A stretch of DNA of 64,000 bases, taken from positions 434,001 through 498,000 of the forward strand of contig NZ_CP101508.1 in the NCBI RefSeq assembly GCF_024380015.1, written 5' to 3'. The notes beneath the pieces are model-generated. The model saw nothing but the letters and a program-made list of their open reading frames with translations. It made no database searches and had not been told where the DNA came from. Positions 27,499 through 35,495 of the stretch are shown here, one piece after another. The position numbers and the translations under genes are program-made. This stretch comes from Photobacterium atrarenae. GTDB lineage: Bacteria; Pseudomonadota; Gammaproteobacteria; Enterobacterales; Vibrionaceae. Numbering within the stretch: the first letter of the stretch is position 1; each line of letters starts with the position of its first letter.

Positions 27499-27660
27499 TA
27501 CCAATCAAAGTAAGTCAGTGATTAGAAATAGCGCCGGAAAAATGTTTGAGAACAAGGCAGAATTTTTAGATAAGTGGTTATTCTACAATCAAAAATTCTA
27601 ACGCAGTTATCGAGCATTTGAACAAGCTAGGATGACCCCTTATTTACTGCGATTGGTATA
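27498..27660. mobile_element. MITE-like repeat with ATACCAATC inverted ends
   Basis: A 163-base element has imperfect terminal inverted repeats: ATACCAATCAAAGTAAGT at the left, and at the right the complement of ATACCAATCGCAGTAAAT (15 of 18 matching). Inside is a second inverted pair, AGAATTTTT (27561-27569) and AAAAATTCT (27592-27600). It has no coding capacity. Elements of this shape are common between genes in Vibrionaceae and Shewanella; I assign it by resemblance, not by search. It lies between the convergent yggE and serA. Confidence 0.75.
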
Positions 27661-27691
27661 AGCGGACTGCGTTTTGAAAACGCTTTGGAAT

Positions 27692-27725
27692 AAACGGCGA
27701 GAGGGGGAGTCCTCTCGCCGTTTTT
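27692..27725. terminator. Bidirectional terminator between yggE and serA
   Basis: AAACGGCGAGAGG pairs with CCTCTCGCCGTTT around a 6-base loop. The plus-strand T run is longer. It serves the convergent yggE and serA. Confidence 0.88.
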
Positions 27726-27746
27726 CTTTAAGGATGATGGCGCTGA

Positions 27747-28976
27747 TTAATGCAGAATACGGGCACGGATCGTGCCGTCGATCGCTTTGAGCTTGGCCAG
27801 GGCTTCTTCCGAGCGCTCGGTTTCAACATCAATCACCACGTAGCCAATTTCCGGGCCGGTTTGCAGGTATTGCGCGGCAATGTTGATCCCTTCCGAGGCG
27901 AAGATGGTAGTGATCTGGTTCAGGATCCCCGGGCGGTTTTCGTGGATGTGTAGCAGGCGCGAGCAGTCACGGTGCTCCGGCAGCGAGACTTCCGGGAAAC
28001 CGACGGCTGACAGGGTCGAGCCGTTGTCGGAGTATTTGGCTAGCTTGCCGGCGACTTCGATACCGATGTTCTGTTGCGCTTCCTGGGTTGAGCCGCCGAT
28101 GTGCGGGGTCAGCAGCACATTGTCGAACTTGGTCAGTGGCGACTCAAACGGGTCCAGGTTGGTTTTTGGCTCGACCGGGAACACGTCAATGGCCGCACCG
28201 GCCAGATGCTTGCTCTCCAGCGCGCTACATAGCGAATCAATATCGACCACAGTCCCGCGGGCGGCATTGATAAAGATCGAGCCCGGCTTCATGCGGGCGA
28301 ATTCTTCGGCCCCCATCATGTCCTGGGTTTCAGCTGTTTCCGGCACATGCAGGCTGATCACGTCACACTTGTTGAGCAGTTCGGTCAGGGAAGGGACCTG
28401 GGTGGCATTGCCTAGGGACAGCTTGTTTTCGATATCGTAGAAGTAGACGTCCATACCGAGGTTTTCGGCCAGGATCCCCAGCTGAGTCCCGATATGGCCG
28501 TAACCGATGATCCCCAGCTTTTTGCCGCGGGCTTCAAAGGAGTGGTCGGCCGATTTCTGCCACTCGCCCCGGTGGGCTTTGGCATTTTTTTCCGGGATCC
28601 CGCGCAGCAGCAACAGGGTTTCTCCCAGCACGAGTTCGGCGACGCTGCGGGTATTGGAAAATGGGGCATTGAAAACCGGGATCCCGCGGCGCATGGCGGC
28701 ATCGAGATCGACCTGATTGGTCCCGATGCAGAAACAGCCGACGGCATTGAGTTTTTGCGCGGCACTGAAAACTTCTTCGGTCAACTGGGTACGGGAGCGG
28801 ATCCCGATGAAGTGCGCATCTTTGACGGCTTCCAACAGCTCATCGCCGGCCAGGGAGCCTTTGTGATATTCGATATTGGTGTAGCCGGCCTGTTGCAATA
28901 CTTCAATTGCTGACGGGTGAACCCCTTCGAGCAAGAGAATCTTAATTTTGTCTTTATCCAGTGAAACTTTAGCCAT
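27747..28976 (-). CDS. serA: D-3-phosphoglycerate dehydrogenase
   Basis: First enzyme of serine biosynthesis, oxidising 3-phosphoglycerate with NAD. The 409-residue protein has GCFCIGTNQVDLDAA, the NAD-binding loop GIIGYGHIGTQLGILAENLG, NAARGTVVD and LLTPHIGGSTQEAQ with the catalytic His. A C-terminal ACT domain (HENRPGILNQITTIFASEG) gives serine feedback inhibition. The ATG at 28976 yields the family start MAKVSLDKDKIKI; the longer frame adds 39 unrelated residues. Length matches gammaproteobacterial SerA (about 410). Confidence 0.97.
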   Translation of the reverse strand: MAKVSLDKDKIKILLLEGVHPSAIEVLQQAGYTNIEYHKGSLAGDELLEAVKDAHFIGIRSRTQLTEEVFSAAQKLNAVGCFCIGTNQVDLDAAMRRGIPVFNAPFSNTRSVAELVLGETLLLLRGIPEKNAKAHRGEWQKSADHSFEARGKKLGIIGYGHIGTQLGILAENLGMDVYFYDIENKLSLGNATQVPSLTELLNKCDVISLHVPETAETQDMMGAEEFARMKPGSIFINAARGTVVDIDSLCSALESKHLAGAAIDVFPVEPKTNLDPFESPLTKFDNVLLTPHIGGSTQEAQQNIGIEVAGKLAKYSDNGSTLSAVGFPEVSLPEHRDCSRLLHIHENRPGILNQITTIFASEGINIAAQYLQTGPEIGYVVIDVETERSEEALAKLKAIDGTIRARILH

Positions 28977-29164
28977 TGGGTTCTCATCCTTAAAAACATG
29001 AGTCGGCGCTCTCAGGCGGGAAACCAGCGTGCGGACAGAAACGGCTAGCATGTGGGTAATACCTGCATACCGGTGCCCTTGGCCCTGACTCAAACGTTTG
29101 CTACATGCTGGTATTAAAGTATCAAAAAATAGTCACCATGGGTAAGAATATTACAATAAAGATA

Positions 29165-29193
29165 AGAAAAAACGGCATAAATTATGCCGTTTT
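29165..29193 (-). terminator. Intrinsic terminator after rpiA
   Basis: AAAACGGCATA and TATGCCGTTTT form an 11-bp stem. On the minus strand six T's follow. It lies 44 bases past the rpiA stop. Confidence 0.88.
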
Positions 29194-29236
29194 GTAATCA
29201 AATAACAGGACTCAGCCGCTGAGGTCAAAGCACGGT

Positions 29237-29896
29237 TTATTTTTCGAACTTTTTCACGCCTTCCGGAGAACCGACCAGCAGGACGTCTGCGCCACGGTGG
29301 GCAAACAGGCCGACGGTGACCACGCCCGGCAGGGCATTGATTTGATCTTCCAGCACTTTCGGGTCGGTGATCTGCATGTTGTGCACATCCAGGATGATGT
29401 TGCCGTTGTCGGTCACGCAGCCTTCACGGTAGACCGGATCGCCGCCCAGCTTCACCAGCTCGCGGCCGATGTAGGAGCGGGCCATCGGGATCACTTCCAC
29501 CGGGAGCGGAAATTGGCCCAGTACCTCAACCTGTTTGGTGTTATCGACAATACACACAAAGGTTTTGGCAATGGCGGCGACGATTTTCTCGCGCGTCAGG
29601 GCGGCGCCACCGCCTTTGATCATGTCGTAATCACCGTTGATTTCATCGGCGCCGTCGACATAGATATCCAGTTCGGAGACTTCGTTGGCATCGAACACCG
29701 GAATGCCGAGTTCTTCCAGGCGCTGGGTCGAGGCGACTGAGCTCGACACGGCGCCTTTGATTTCTTCCTTACGGGTTGCCAGAGCATCGATGAAGTGATT
29801 CACGGTTGAGCCTGTGCCGACCCCGACAATGCTGCCTTTCTTGACGTAATCCAGTGCAGCCCAACCGGCAGCTTTCTTCATTTCATCTTGTGTCAT
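29237..29896 (-). CDS. rpiA: Ribose-5-phosphate isomerase A
   Basis: Interconverts ribose-5-phosphate and ribulose-5-phosphate in the pentose phosphate pathway. The 219-residue protein has [16 protein letters not shown] (phosphate-binding), [28 protein letters not shown] with the catalytic Asp, Glu and Lys, and a C-terminal [21 protein letters not shown]. Typical length. serA-rpiA adjacency is as in E. coli, here with each gene separately terminated. Confidence 0.97.
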   Translation of the reverse strand: MTQDEMKKAAGWAALDYVKKGSIVGVGTGSTVNHFIDALATRKEEIKGAVSSSVASTQRLEELGIPVFDANEVSELDIYVDGADEINGDYDMIKGGGAALTREKIVAAIAKTFVCIVDNTKQVEVLGQFPLPVEVIPMARSYIGRELVKLGGDPVYREGCVTDNGNIILDVHNMQITDPKVLEDQINALPGVVTVGLFAHRGADVLLVGSPEGVKKFEK

Positions 29897-29989
29897 GCCT
29901 TTCTCCTAGTGATGACAAACGTTGCGCGGAGCGCTGATTATAGCGAACCCCAAGCCGGGCGTCAGGCAATTCTTGGGCGCCTCCCGCCG

Positions 29990-30595
29990 TTACTCCCAGT
30001 TGAAATGGCAGCTCGGGGTCAGAATTTCCGGCAGTGGTACATCCCAGGCTTCAAACGGCAGCATGTCGACCTGCTGGCAGTCATGAGCCAGCCCCAGCGG
30101 CTGCGGCCCTTGCCGGTGGTGGTGCCAGCGGTTAAGCGTGCGATCATAATAACCGCCGCCCATGCCCAGGCGTTGGCCGGTGCTGTCAAACGCCACCAGC
30201 GGGGTGCAGACCAGATCCAGTTCATAGACGGGTTTGACCAGGCGAATATCGAGGCGTGGCTCATCAATCCGGTATTTATTACGGGTCATCCGGGTGGCCG
30301 GCGTGTAGTGGAGAAACAGCAGATGTCCCTTGCTGAACGGGTGCAGTACCGGCAGGTAGACGCATTTTCCCTGTTGCCACAGCCAGTTAATGAGCGGTCG
30401 GGTGTCAATTTCCCCATCGCTGGCCAGGTACAGGGCGATATGGGTTGCCTGCAGGACACTGGGAAGTTGCTGAAACCGGATCAGCAGCTTATCGCTGGCT
30501 TGCTGTTGCTCGATTGGCGTCAGGGCGCGGCGACGCAGGCGAATGTGCTGACGAATATGCTGGCGCGGTGAAGATGGCTGAATCGGTTGTTCCAT
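29990..30595 (-). CDS. fau: 5-formyltetrahydrofolate cyclo-ligase
   Basis: Converts 5-formyl-THF to 5,10-methenyl-THF with ATP, salvaging a storage folate. The 201-residue protein begins QHIRQHIRLRRRALTPIEQQ and contains the signature LGMGGGYYDRTL near residues 140-155 (ATP site), with PLVAFDSTGQRLGMGGG before it. It lies directly downstream of the 6S RNA on the same strand, the arrangement called ssrS-ygfA in E. coli, where the two share a transcript. Confidence 0.95.
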   Translation of the reverse strand: MEQPIQPSSPRQHIRQHIRLRRRALTPIEQQQASDKLLIRFQQLPSVLQATHIALYLASDGEIDTRPLINWLWQQGKCVYLPVLHPFSKGHLLFLHYTPATRMTRNKYRIDEPRLDIRLVKPVYELDLVCTPLVAFDSTGQRLGMGGGYYDRTLNRWHHHRQGPQPLGLAHDCQQVDMLPFEAWDVPLPEILTPSCHFNWE

Positions 30596-30683
30596 AGGTC
30601 ATCCGGTGACTGTGAGAATTCAGCAGAAAAATGAAGACAAGTGCCGAGAAGCGCGTATCCGTTGCCGTTTCTCGTTAAAGATA

Positions 30684-30867
30684 GGGATGCCCCAAGGTGC
30701 CGTTGTGAATTGTGGCCCTTGAACCAGACGTTCAAGGTGGATCGGCAACATTAACCGTAGGCTTCTCAGTCGAGCTGAGCCTGCTCAGTAGCTAATCAAA
30801 GCAGATCCTGGTTTTTTGCTTATCGGCTCGGGGACGTTAATCCACTGACGTACACCCCAGGGTCAAT
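30684..30867 (-). ncRNA. ssrS: 6S RNA
   Basis: About 184 bases on the minus strand align by eye with E. coli 6S RNA. The 5' part has CCCTGGGGTG and GTCCCCGAGCCGATA; the middle has ACTGAGAAGCCT; then CACCTTGAAC-loop-GGTTCAAGGG. The 3' closing strand GGCACCTTGGGGCATCCC pairs with the 5' end. The position, between zapA and fau, is the conserved one. 6S RNA sequesters sigma-70 RNA polymerase in stationary phase. The end points are estimates within a few bases. Confidence 0.92.
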
Positions 30868-30873
30868 TCATTA

Positions 30874-31176
30874 TCAACGCTTTGGTTGAATTTGCAATGC
30901 CTTATCCAAATTTTCTGTTAGTTGGTTGATTCTATTGGATAAATCTTCGTCATTGCTTTGTTGTATCTGGCGCTCGCTATGCAGTTCATGACAAATGTTC
31001 AGGCCGGTGAACATCAACAACTGCTCGGCATTATTGATATTAGTCCGTTCGGACAAATCCTGCAGACGCTGATCAAAATCTTCGGCAGCAGCCCGGAGTG
31101 CTGCTTCCTGGCCGAGCGGGCAATTTACCTTTAGGCTACGCCCTAAAATTTGAATTTCAACAGCCTGAGTACTCAT
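30874..31176 (-). CDS. zapA: Cell division protein ZapA
   Basis: A 100-residue FtsZ-associated protein that bundles FtsZ filaments and stabilises the Z ring. It opens VEIQILGRSLKVNCPLGQEAALRAAAEDFDQRLQ, the ZapA globular domain, and ends in a coiled-coil helix (residues about 60-100, QIQQSNDEDLSNRINQLTENLDKAL). Length is close to E. coli ZapA (109). It lies upstream of 6S RNA and is divergent from ygfB. Confidence 0.93.
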   Translation of the reverse strand: MSTQAVEIQILGRSLKVNCPLGQEAALRAAAEDFDQRLQDLSERTNINNAEQLLMFTGLNICHELHSERQIQQSNDEDLSNRINQLTENLDKALQIQPKR

Positions 31177-31480
31177 AAACTTATTTTTTTGCTCCGTGCC
31201 AGTTGGCTGTCTCAGCCAGCGCCGACGATTCGCGATAGGTGGCTAAATATAGAAAAAGCATTTTCAACATGCAAGCCTGTGCGTCACGCTTTGCCACAAG
31301 TGGTCAGGGACTAGCCAGTTGGTCTTCGCGCTGCTCCGGCGCAGACTTTCCGGTACTTTGCAACGCGTGCCAAAAGGGGATGAAGGCTGCGAATTGGTGC
31401 CAGGTCATTAGCCTGTTTTGCGCCTTAGTGGTAGCATACCACAATTAGAATGAGCACCAATGAAATTAAGGTAAACGCCC
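31177..31480. other. Divergent spacer between zapA and ygfB
   Basis: About 300 bases without a credible gene. The one sharp feature is a dyad GTGGTA-GCA-TACCAC at 31428-31442, 39 bases before the ygfB start, which could be an operator or part of the promoter. A 69-codon frame here shows no family resemblance. Confidence 0.4.
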
Positions 31481-32143
31481 ATGAGCAAAGTGACATTACC
31501 CGCGTATACAGCGGTGGAAGCGGCTTTCAAGGATCACGGTTTGGCGGTCACGCCGTCAGAGCTCCATGGCTTGCTGAGCGGGATGATTTGCGGTGGCATG
31601 TCGGTTGAAGATGAAAGCTGGGTCGGCCCGGTCTGTGACTATGCCAACGAAGGCGCCCCCCTGACGGACGGCGCCAAGGCAGCCGTCAGCGGCGTGTATG
31701 ACGCCGCGGCTGCGGAGCTGGGCGGCCTGGTGACTCAACTGACCACCTCGACCGCCGCTGAGCTGGCGGATGCGGAGTTTCATGTCTCACTATTACTGCC
31801 GGAAGCTAACGCGGATTTGCTGCTGCGCGCGGAAGGCCTGAGCGAGTGGGCGACCAACTTCATTTCCGGCCTGGGCCTGATGGGGGTGGAAAAACACAAG
31901 CTGTCGCCGGAGGTCACCGAAGCCATTTCTATTCTGGAAGAAATTGCCCAGCTGGGGATTGACGAAGATGACGATCTGGCGGAGCAGGCAGCACTATTCG
32001 ACAACGTGCTGGCTTATGTGCCGGAATGTATCCTGACCTGCCTGGTCGAGCTGAGCCAGCGTCAGGGTGAGCAGGATACTGCGGATGAGGAAAAGCCGTA
32101 TATTCCGGGGATCAGTCCGGATCAGAAGCCGACCCTGCACTAA
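31481..32143 (+). CDS. ygfB: YgfB family protein (UPF0149)
   Basis: A 220-residue, very acidic and helical protein of the UPF0149/YecA-like family: LTPSELHGLLSGMICGG-like segment near the N terminus (here VTPSELHGLLSGMICGG), WATNFISGLGLMGVEKHKLS and LAYVPECILTCLVEL. The C-terminal tail is disordered and lacks the SEC-C zinc motif of YecA. Its cellular function is not firmly known; in Pseudomonas YgfB affects antibiotic-tolerance genes. It starts the ygfB-ubiH-ubiI cluster, as in E. coli (where pepP also lies between ygfB and ubiH; pepP is absent here). Confidence 0.92.
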   Translation: MSKVTLPAYTAVEAAFKDHGLAVTPSELHGLLSGMICGGMSVEDESWVGPVCDYANEGAPLTDGAKAAVSGVYDAAAAELGGLVTQLTTSTAAELADAEFHVSLLLPEANADLLLRAEGLSEWATNFISGLGLMGVEKHKLSPEVTEAISILEEIAQLGIDEDDDLAEQAALFDNVLAYVPECILTCLVELSQRQGEQDTADEEKPYIPGISPDQKPTLH

Positions 32144-32166
32144 TCATTAACACATGGGGACTGGAT

Positions 32167-33354
32167 GTGAAGCAGTATGATGTGATCATTGCCGGTGGCG
32201 CCATGGCGGGGGCGACCCTGGCCATGGCGCTGGACAAACTGGGCAAAGGGCAGCTGCGCATTGCTGTGGTGGAAGCCGTGGCACCGCGTTTGGATCAGCA
32301 CCCGGGCTATGATGCCCGCAGTATTGCGCTGTCGCTGGGATCGGCAGAGATCCTCGGGCAGATCGGCGTTTGGCAGCCGTTGGCTGAGCTGGCCACCCCG
32401 ATTTCGCATATCCATGTGTCGGATCAGGGCCATGCCGGCATGGTGCATATCGATGCCGGTGCGCAGGCGGTCGATGCCCTGGGCTATGTGATCGAGCTGG
32501 CCGATGCCGGCGCCCTGTTTCACCAGCGTCTGGCGGCGCTGGCGCAGGTTGATCTGCTGTGTCCGGCGACGATCACCGGGATCGAGCGAAAGCTGGACGG
32601 GATCACCCTGACCCTGGATCAGGGCGAGATGATCCGGGGCAAATTGCTGGTGGCGGCGGACGGCGCTTTGTCTGCCTGCTGCGAGATGCTCAAGATCGGA
32701 CGCCAGGAGCAGGATTTTGATCAGGTGGCGATCATTGCCAATATTACGACTGCTGAGCCGCATCAGGGCCGCGCCTTTGAACGCTTTACCCCGAGCGGTC
32801 CGGTTGCGCTGCTGCCGATGTCGGAAGGGCGCAGCTCGCTGGTGTGGTGCATCCGGCCGGAAGATCAGCAAAAAGTGCTGAGCTGGAATGATGATGCGTT
32901 TCTGTCGGCGCTGCAAAACGCGTTCGGCTGGCGACTGGGGCAGCTGGTGAAAACCGGGGCCCGCTGTGCATATCCGCTGCTGCTGCGTCAGGCGCAGCGA
33001 CTGACGTCACACCGGGTAGCGGTGGTCGGCAATGCTGCCCAGACCCTGCACCCGATCGCCGGTCAGGGCTTTAACCTTGGCTTGCGCGATGTGATGACTC
33101 TGGCCGAGGAAGTGGTTCAGGGGCTGAGCCGGGGCGACGATCCGGGCAGTGTCGCGGTGTTGAGTCGTTACCGTCAGCGCCGACAGCCGGATCGGGAAGC
33201 GACGATGACTCTGACTTCCGGGCTGGTCAGTTTGTTTGCCAATACCAGCTTTCCCTTCGTGGTTGGGCGCAATAGCGGCCTGATGGCAATGAGCATGCTC
33301 GATACAATCAAAACACCGCTGGTTCGGCGGGCAATGAGGCAGGTAGAAAGATAA
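32167..33354 (+). CDS. ubiH: 2-octaprenyl-6-methoxyphenyl hydroxylase UbiH
   Basis: FAD-dependent monooxygenase of aerobic ubiquinone synthesis (ring C1 hydroxylation). The 395-residue protein has the N-terminal dinucleotide fold VIIAGGAMAGATLAMAL, DGALSACCEMLKI, and the second FAD motif VAVVGNAAQTLHPIAGQGFNLGLRDV, in which GNAA rather than GDAA is typical of UbiH. Start is GTG at 32167, 23 bases after ygfB. Two bases separate it from ubiI. pepP, usually upstream in E. coli, is missing from this site. Confidence 0.93.
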   Translation: MKQYDVIIAGGAMAGATLAMALDKLGKGQLRIAVVEAVAPRLDQHPGYDARSIALSLGSAEILGQIGVWQPLAELATPISHIHVSDQGHAGMVHIDAGAQAVDALGYVIELADAGALFHQRLAALAQVDLLCPATITGIERKLDGITLTLDQGEMIRGKLLVAADGALSACCEMLKIGRQEQDFDQVAIIANITTAEPHQGRAFERFTPSGPVALLPMSEGRSSLVWCIRPEDQQKVLSWNDDAFLSALQNAFGWRLGQLVKTGARCAYPLLLRQAQRLTSHRVAVVGNAAQTLHPIAGQGFNLGLRDVMTLAEEVVQGLSRGDDPGSVAVLSRYRQRRQPDREATMTLTSGLVSLFANTSFPFVVGRNSGLMAMSMLDTIKTPLVRRAMRQVER

Positions 33355-33356
33355 TA

Positions 33357-34571
33357 ATGATGCAAAGTGTAGATGTTGCCATTATTGGCGGTGGTATGGT
33401 GGGCCTGACGCTGGCTGCAGCCCTGGCAGAGACCGAATTACGGGTCGCGGTGGTGGAGGGCCGGTTGCCGGAACAAGAACTGGGTCCCCTGCCGGATATC
33501 CGTGTCTCAGCCCTGAGCCGGGCCAGTGAACGAATTTTACGTCGGGTCGGGGCCTGGGAAGGGATCGAAGCACGTCGCCTGAGTCCGTATGACAAGATGC
33601 AGGTCTGGGAGCAGGACAGCTTTGCGGCGATTGCGTTTGAGGCCGGGCGCCTGGCCCAGCCGAATCTGGGACATATTGTCGAAAACCGGGTGATCCAGCT
33701 GGCGTTGCTGGAGCGGGTTGCCCAGTTGCCCAATGTGACCCTGCTGGCGCCGGAGCAGTGCCAGAGTATTGCTTTTGGCGAAAGCGAAGCCTGGCTGAGC
33801 CTGGCATCCGGCAAAAGCCTGACCGCTAAACTGGTGGTCGGGGCCGACGGGGCCAACTCCTGGTTGCGCCGGCAACTGGACATTCCGCTGACCCACTGGG
33901 ATTATGGTCATAGCGCTGTAGTGGCCAATATCCGCTGTGCCGAACCACACGGGATGACGGCCCGCCAGATCTTCCGTCCGCAAGGCCCGCTGGCGTTTTT
34001 GCCACTGCCGGACAGCGACTTGTGCTCGATTGTCTGGTCGGTGCCCCCAGAAGAGGCCGAGCGCCTGGTCGCTTTATCTGACGAGGCATTTAACAAGGAA
34101 CTTACCAGCGCCTTTGATCACCGCCTGGGCTTGTGCCGGGTGGAGGGCGCGCGGCAGGCATTTCCGCTCAAGATGCGCTATGCCCGTGATTTTGTCCGCG
34201 AGCGTGTGGCGCTGGTGGGCGATGCGGCCCACACCATCCACCCGCTGGCCGGGCAGGGCGTGAACCTCGGCTTGCTTGATGCCGCCAGCCTGGCTCAGGA
34301 GCTCAAAGCCCTGTGGCAGCAGGACCTCGACCTTGGCCACAAAGCCCACCTGCGCCACTACGAGCGCTGGCGCAAGGCAGAAGCGGCCAAGATGATCACA
34401 GCGATGCAGGCGTTTCGTGAGCTGTTTGCCGGCAGCCACCCGGCGAAAAAATTGTTCCGGGATCTGGGCATGCTGCTGGCTGATAAGGCGCCGGGTGTTA
34501 AAGATGAATTTATGCGCCGCGCCCTGGGGCTGAGCGGCGAATTACCGGACCTGGCCCGTTACACGCGTTAA
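33357..34571 (+). CDS. ubiI: FAD-dependent 2-octaprenylphenol hydroxylase UbiI (VisC)
   Basis: A UbiH paralogue that carries out C5 hydroxylation in ubiquinone synthesis. The 404-residue protein shows VDVAIIGGGMVGLTLAAAL at the N terminus, PDIRVSALSRASERILRRVGAW, GADGANSWLRRQL, and VALVGDAAHTIHPLAGQGVNLGLLDA. Its position after ubiH and the GDAA form support UbiI over UbiF. Two adjacent ATGs open the gene (33357, 33360). A strong terminator follows. Confidence 0.92.
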   Translation: MMQSVDVAIIGGGMVGLTLAAALAETELRVAVVEGRLPEQELGPLPDIRVSALSRASERILRRVGAWEGIEARRLSPYDKMQVWEQDSFAAIAFEAGRLAQPNLGHIVENRVIQLALLERVAQLPNVTLLAPEQCQSIAFGESEAWLSLASGKSLTAKLVVGADGANSWLRRQLDIPLTHWDYGHSAVVANIRCAEPHGMTARQIFRPQGPLAFLPLPDSDLCSIVWSVPPEEAERLVALSDEAFNKELTSAFDHRLGLCRVEGARQAFPLKMRYARDFVRERVALVGDAAHTIHPLAGQGVNLGLLDAASLAQELKALWQQDLDLGHKAHLRHYERWRKAEAAKMITAMQAFRELFAGSHPAKKLFRDLGMLLADKAPGVKDEFMRRALGLSGELPDLARYTR

Positions 34572-34612
34572 GTGTTCGCGTGATGCCGTATAGTCTTGTG
34601 AGAGAAAAACCG

Positions 34613-34638
34613 CCTGTTGGCGGTTTTTCTGTTTTTAG
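34613..34638 (+). terminator. Intrinsic terminator after ubiI
   Basis: AAAAACCGCC and GGCGGTTTTT form a 10-bp stem with loop TGTT, followed by T's. It separates ubiI from gcvH. Confidence 0.92.
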
Positions 34639-34854
34639 CGCCGGGATCCACAAGGCAAGGCGAAGGAAAGCGGCCGGATCTGAGCGGATGTTATGATTTT
34701 TTTGCGTACCTCTTGGTTTATCTCCTACAGTAAATAACGAACGTCTGGCGGCTGCCATGTCCGTTGAGAAGCTTGACGATGTTTTAACCGTATCTGCTTC
34801 ATCGCATGACTGAAATGAAGGGCGAGAGGCAGGCTTTCATAAGGAAGTTTGACG

Positions 34855-35247
34855 ATGAGCTATATTCCCTCTGAATTGAAGTTTACCAATACCCATGAAT
34901 GGGTCCGTCCCGAAGGCGATGGTGTCTATACCATCGGCATTACCGATCATGCCCAGTCGATGCTCGGAGACATGGTGTTCGTCGAGTTGCCGGAAGTGGA
35001 CGCGGCGACGGAAGCCGGTGAGGATTGTGCGGTGGCAGAATCGGTCAAAGCAGCATCGGACATTTATGCCCCGCTGACTGGCTATGTGGTTGCTGTGAAT
35101 GAAGAGCTGGAGAGTTCACCGGAGTTGGTCAATACCGATCCGTATGGGGATGGGTGGTTGTTTCAGATTAAGGCCGAAGATGAAAGCGAAGTTGCAGATC
35201 TGCTGGATGCGGATAACTACCTGGATCTGGTTGATGAGTCGGAATAG
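34855..35247 (+). CDS. gcvH: Glycine cleavage system H protein, stand-alone gene
   Basis: The 130-residue lipoyl carrier shuttles the aminomethyl group between the P and T proteins. The lipoylated residue is Lys65 in AESVKAASD, and the start [21 protein letters not shown] is typical. The ATG at 34855 follows AAGGAAG; the frame begins six bases earlier. In E. coli ubiI is followed by gcvT-gcvH-gcvP, but here neither gcvT nor gcvP is present, and the next gene is an unrelated small protein on the other strand. No glycine riboswitch motif is visible upstream. Confidence 0.95.
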   Translation: MSYIPSELKFTNTHEWVRPEGDGVYTIGITDHAQSMLGDMVFVELPEVDAATEAGEDCAVAESVKAASDIYAPLTGYVVAVNEELESSPELVNTDPYGDGWLFQIKAEDESEVADLLDADNYLDLVDESE

Positions 35248-35253
35248 CAGAGA

Positions 35254-35270
35254 AAGCCCGCTTGGGCTTC
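35254..35270. terminator. Weak hairpin between gcvH and the small convergent gene
   Basis: AAGCCC-GCTT-GGGCTT forms a short stem just past the gcvH stop. There is no T run on the plus strand and a short TTTCTC on the minus strand, so its efficiency is doubtful. Confidence 0.45.
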
Positions 35271-35288
35271 CTCATTCAAGCCGGGTGT

Positions 35289-35495
35289 TCAGGCCGTATG
35301 GTCTTTCATTCGCTTAATCTCCTGATTCACTTCATTGACGGTCTGAAAGTGGCGCTGTTGGGCTTTGACCGGCACCAGAAGTATGCCGTTATTAAATTCA
35401 TAGCCGCCGCGACCGTCGATGTAGATCCTTCCACTAAATAAACGGCTAACGTGTTTTGCAATCAGTTTGGGCACGTAGCGTTTGAACATGCGCAT
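35289..35495 (-). CDS. Small basic protein of unknown function
   Basis: A 68-residue protein that I do not recognise. It begins MRMFKRYVPKLIAKHVSRLFSGR, a basic amphipathic stretch. A glycine-rich core (IYIDGRGGYEFNNGILLVP) follows, then a helical tail VKAQQRHFQTVNEVNQEIKRM. It looks like a real gene: the composition is protein-like, AAGG lies 9 bases before the ATG at 35495, and a TATAAT sits upstream at 35544-35549 on the minus strand. A TTG at 35504 or the ATG at 35489 are alternative starts. No signal peptide or membrane helix is seen. It may be a nucleic-acid-binding or structural protein, but this is a guess. Confidence 0.6.
   Translation of the reverse strand: MRMFKRYVPKLIAKHVSRLFSGRIYIDGRGGYEFNNGILLVPVKAQQRHFQTVNEVNQEIKRMKDHTA

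Noticed and set aside
31239..31448. 69-codon frame in the zapA-ygfB spacer
   Set aside because: The composition is not protein-like, there is no ribosome-binding site, and the dyad before ygfB interrupts its end.
34639..34854. Possible glycine riboswitch upstream of gcvH
   Set aside because: The conserved aptamer core segments of glycine riboswitches are not visible in the spacer.
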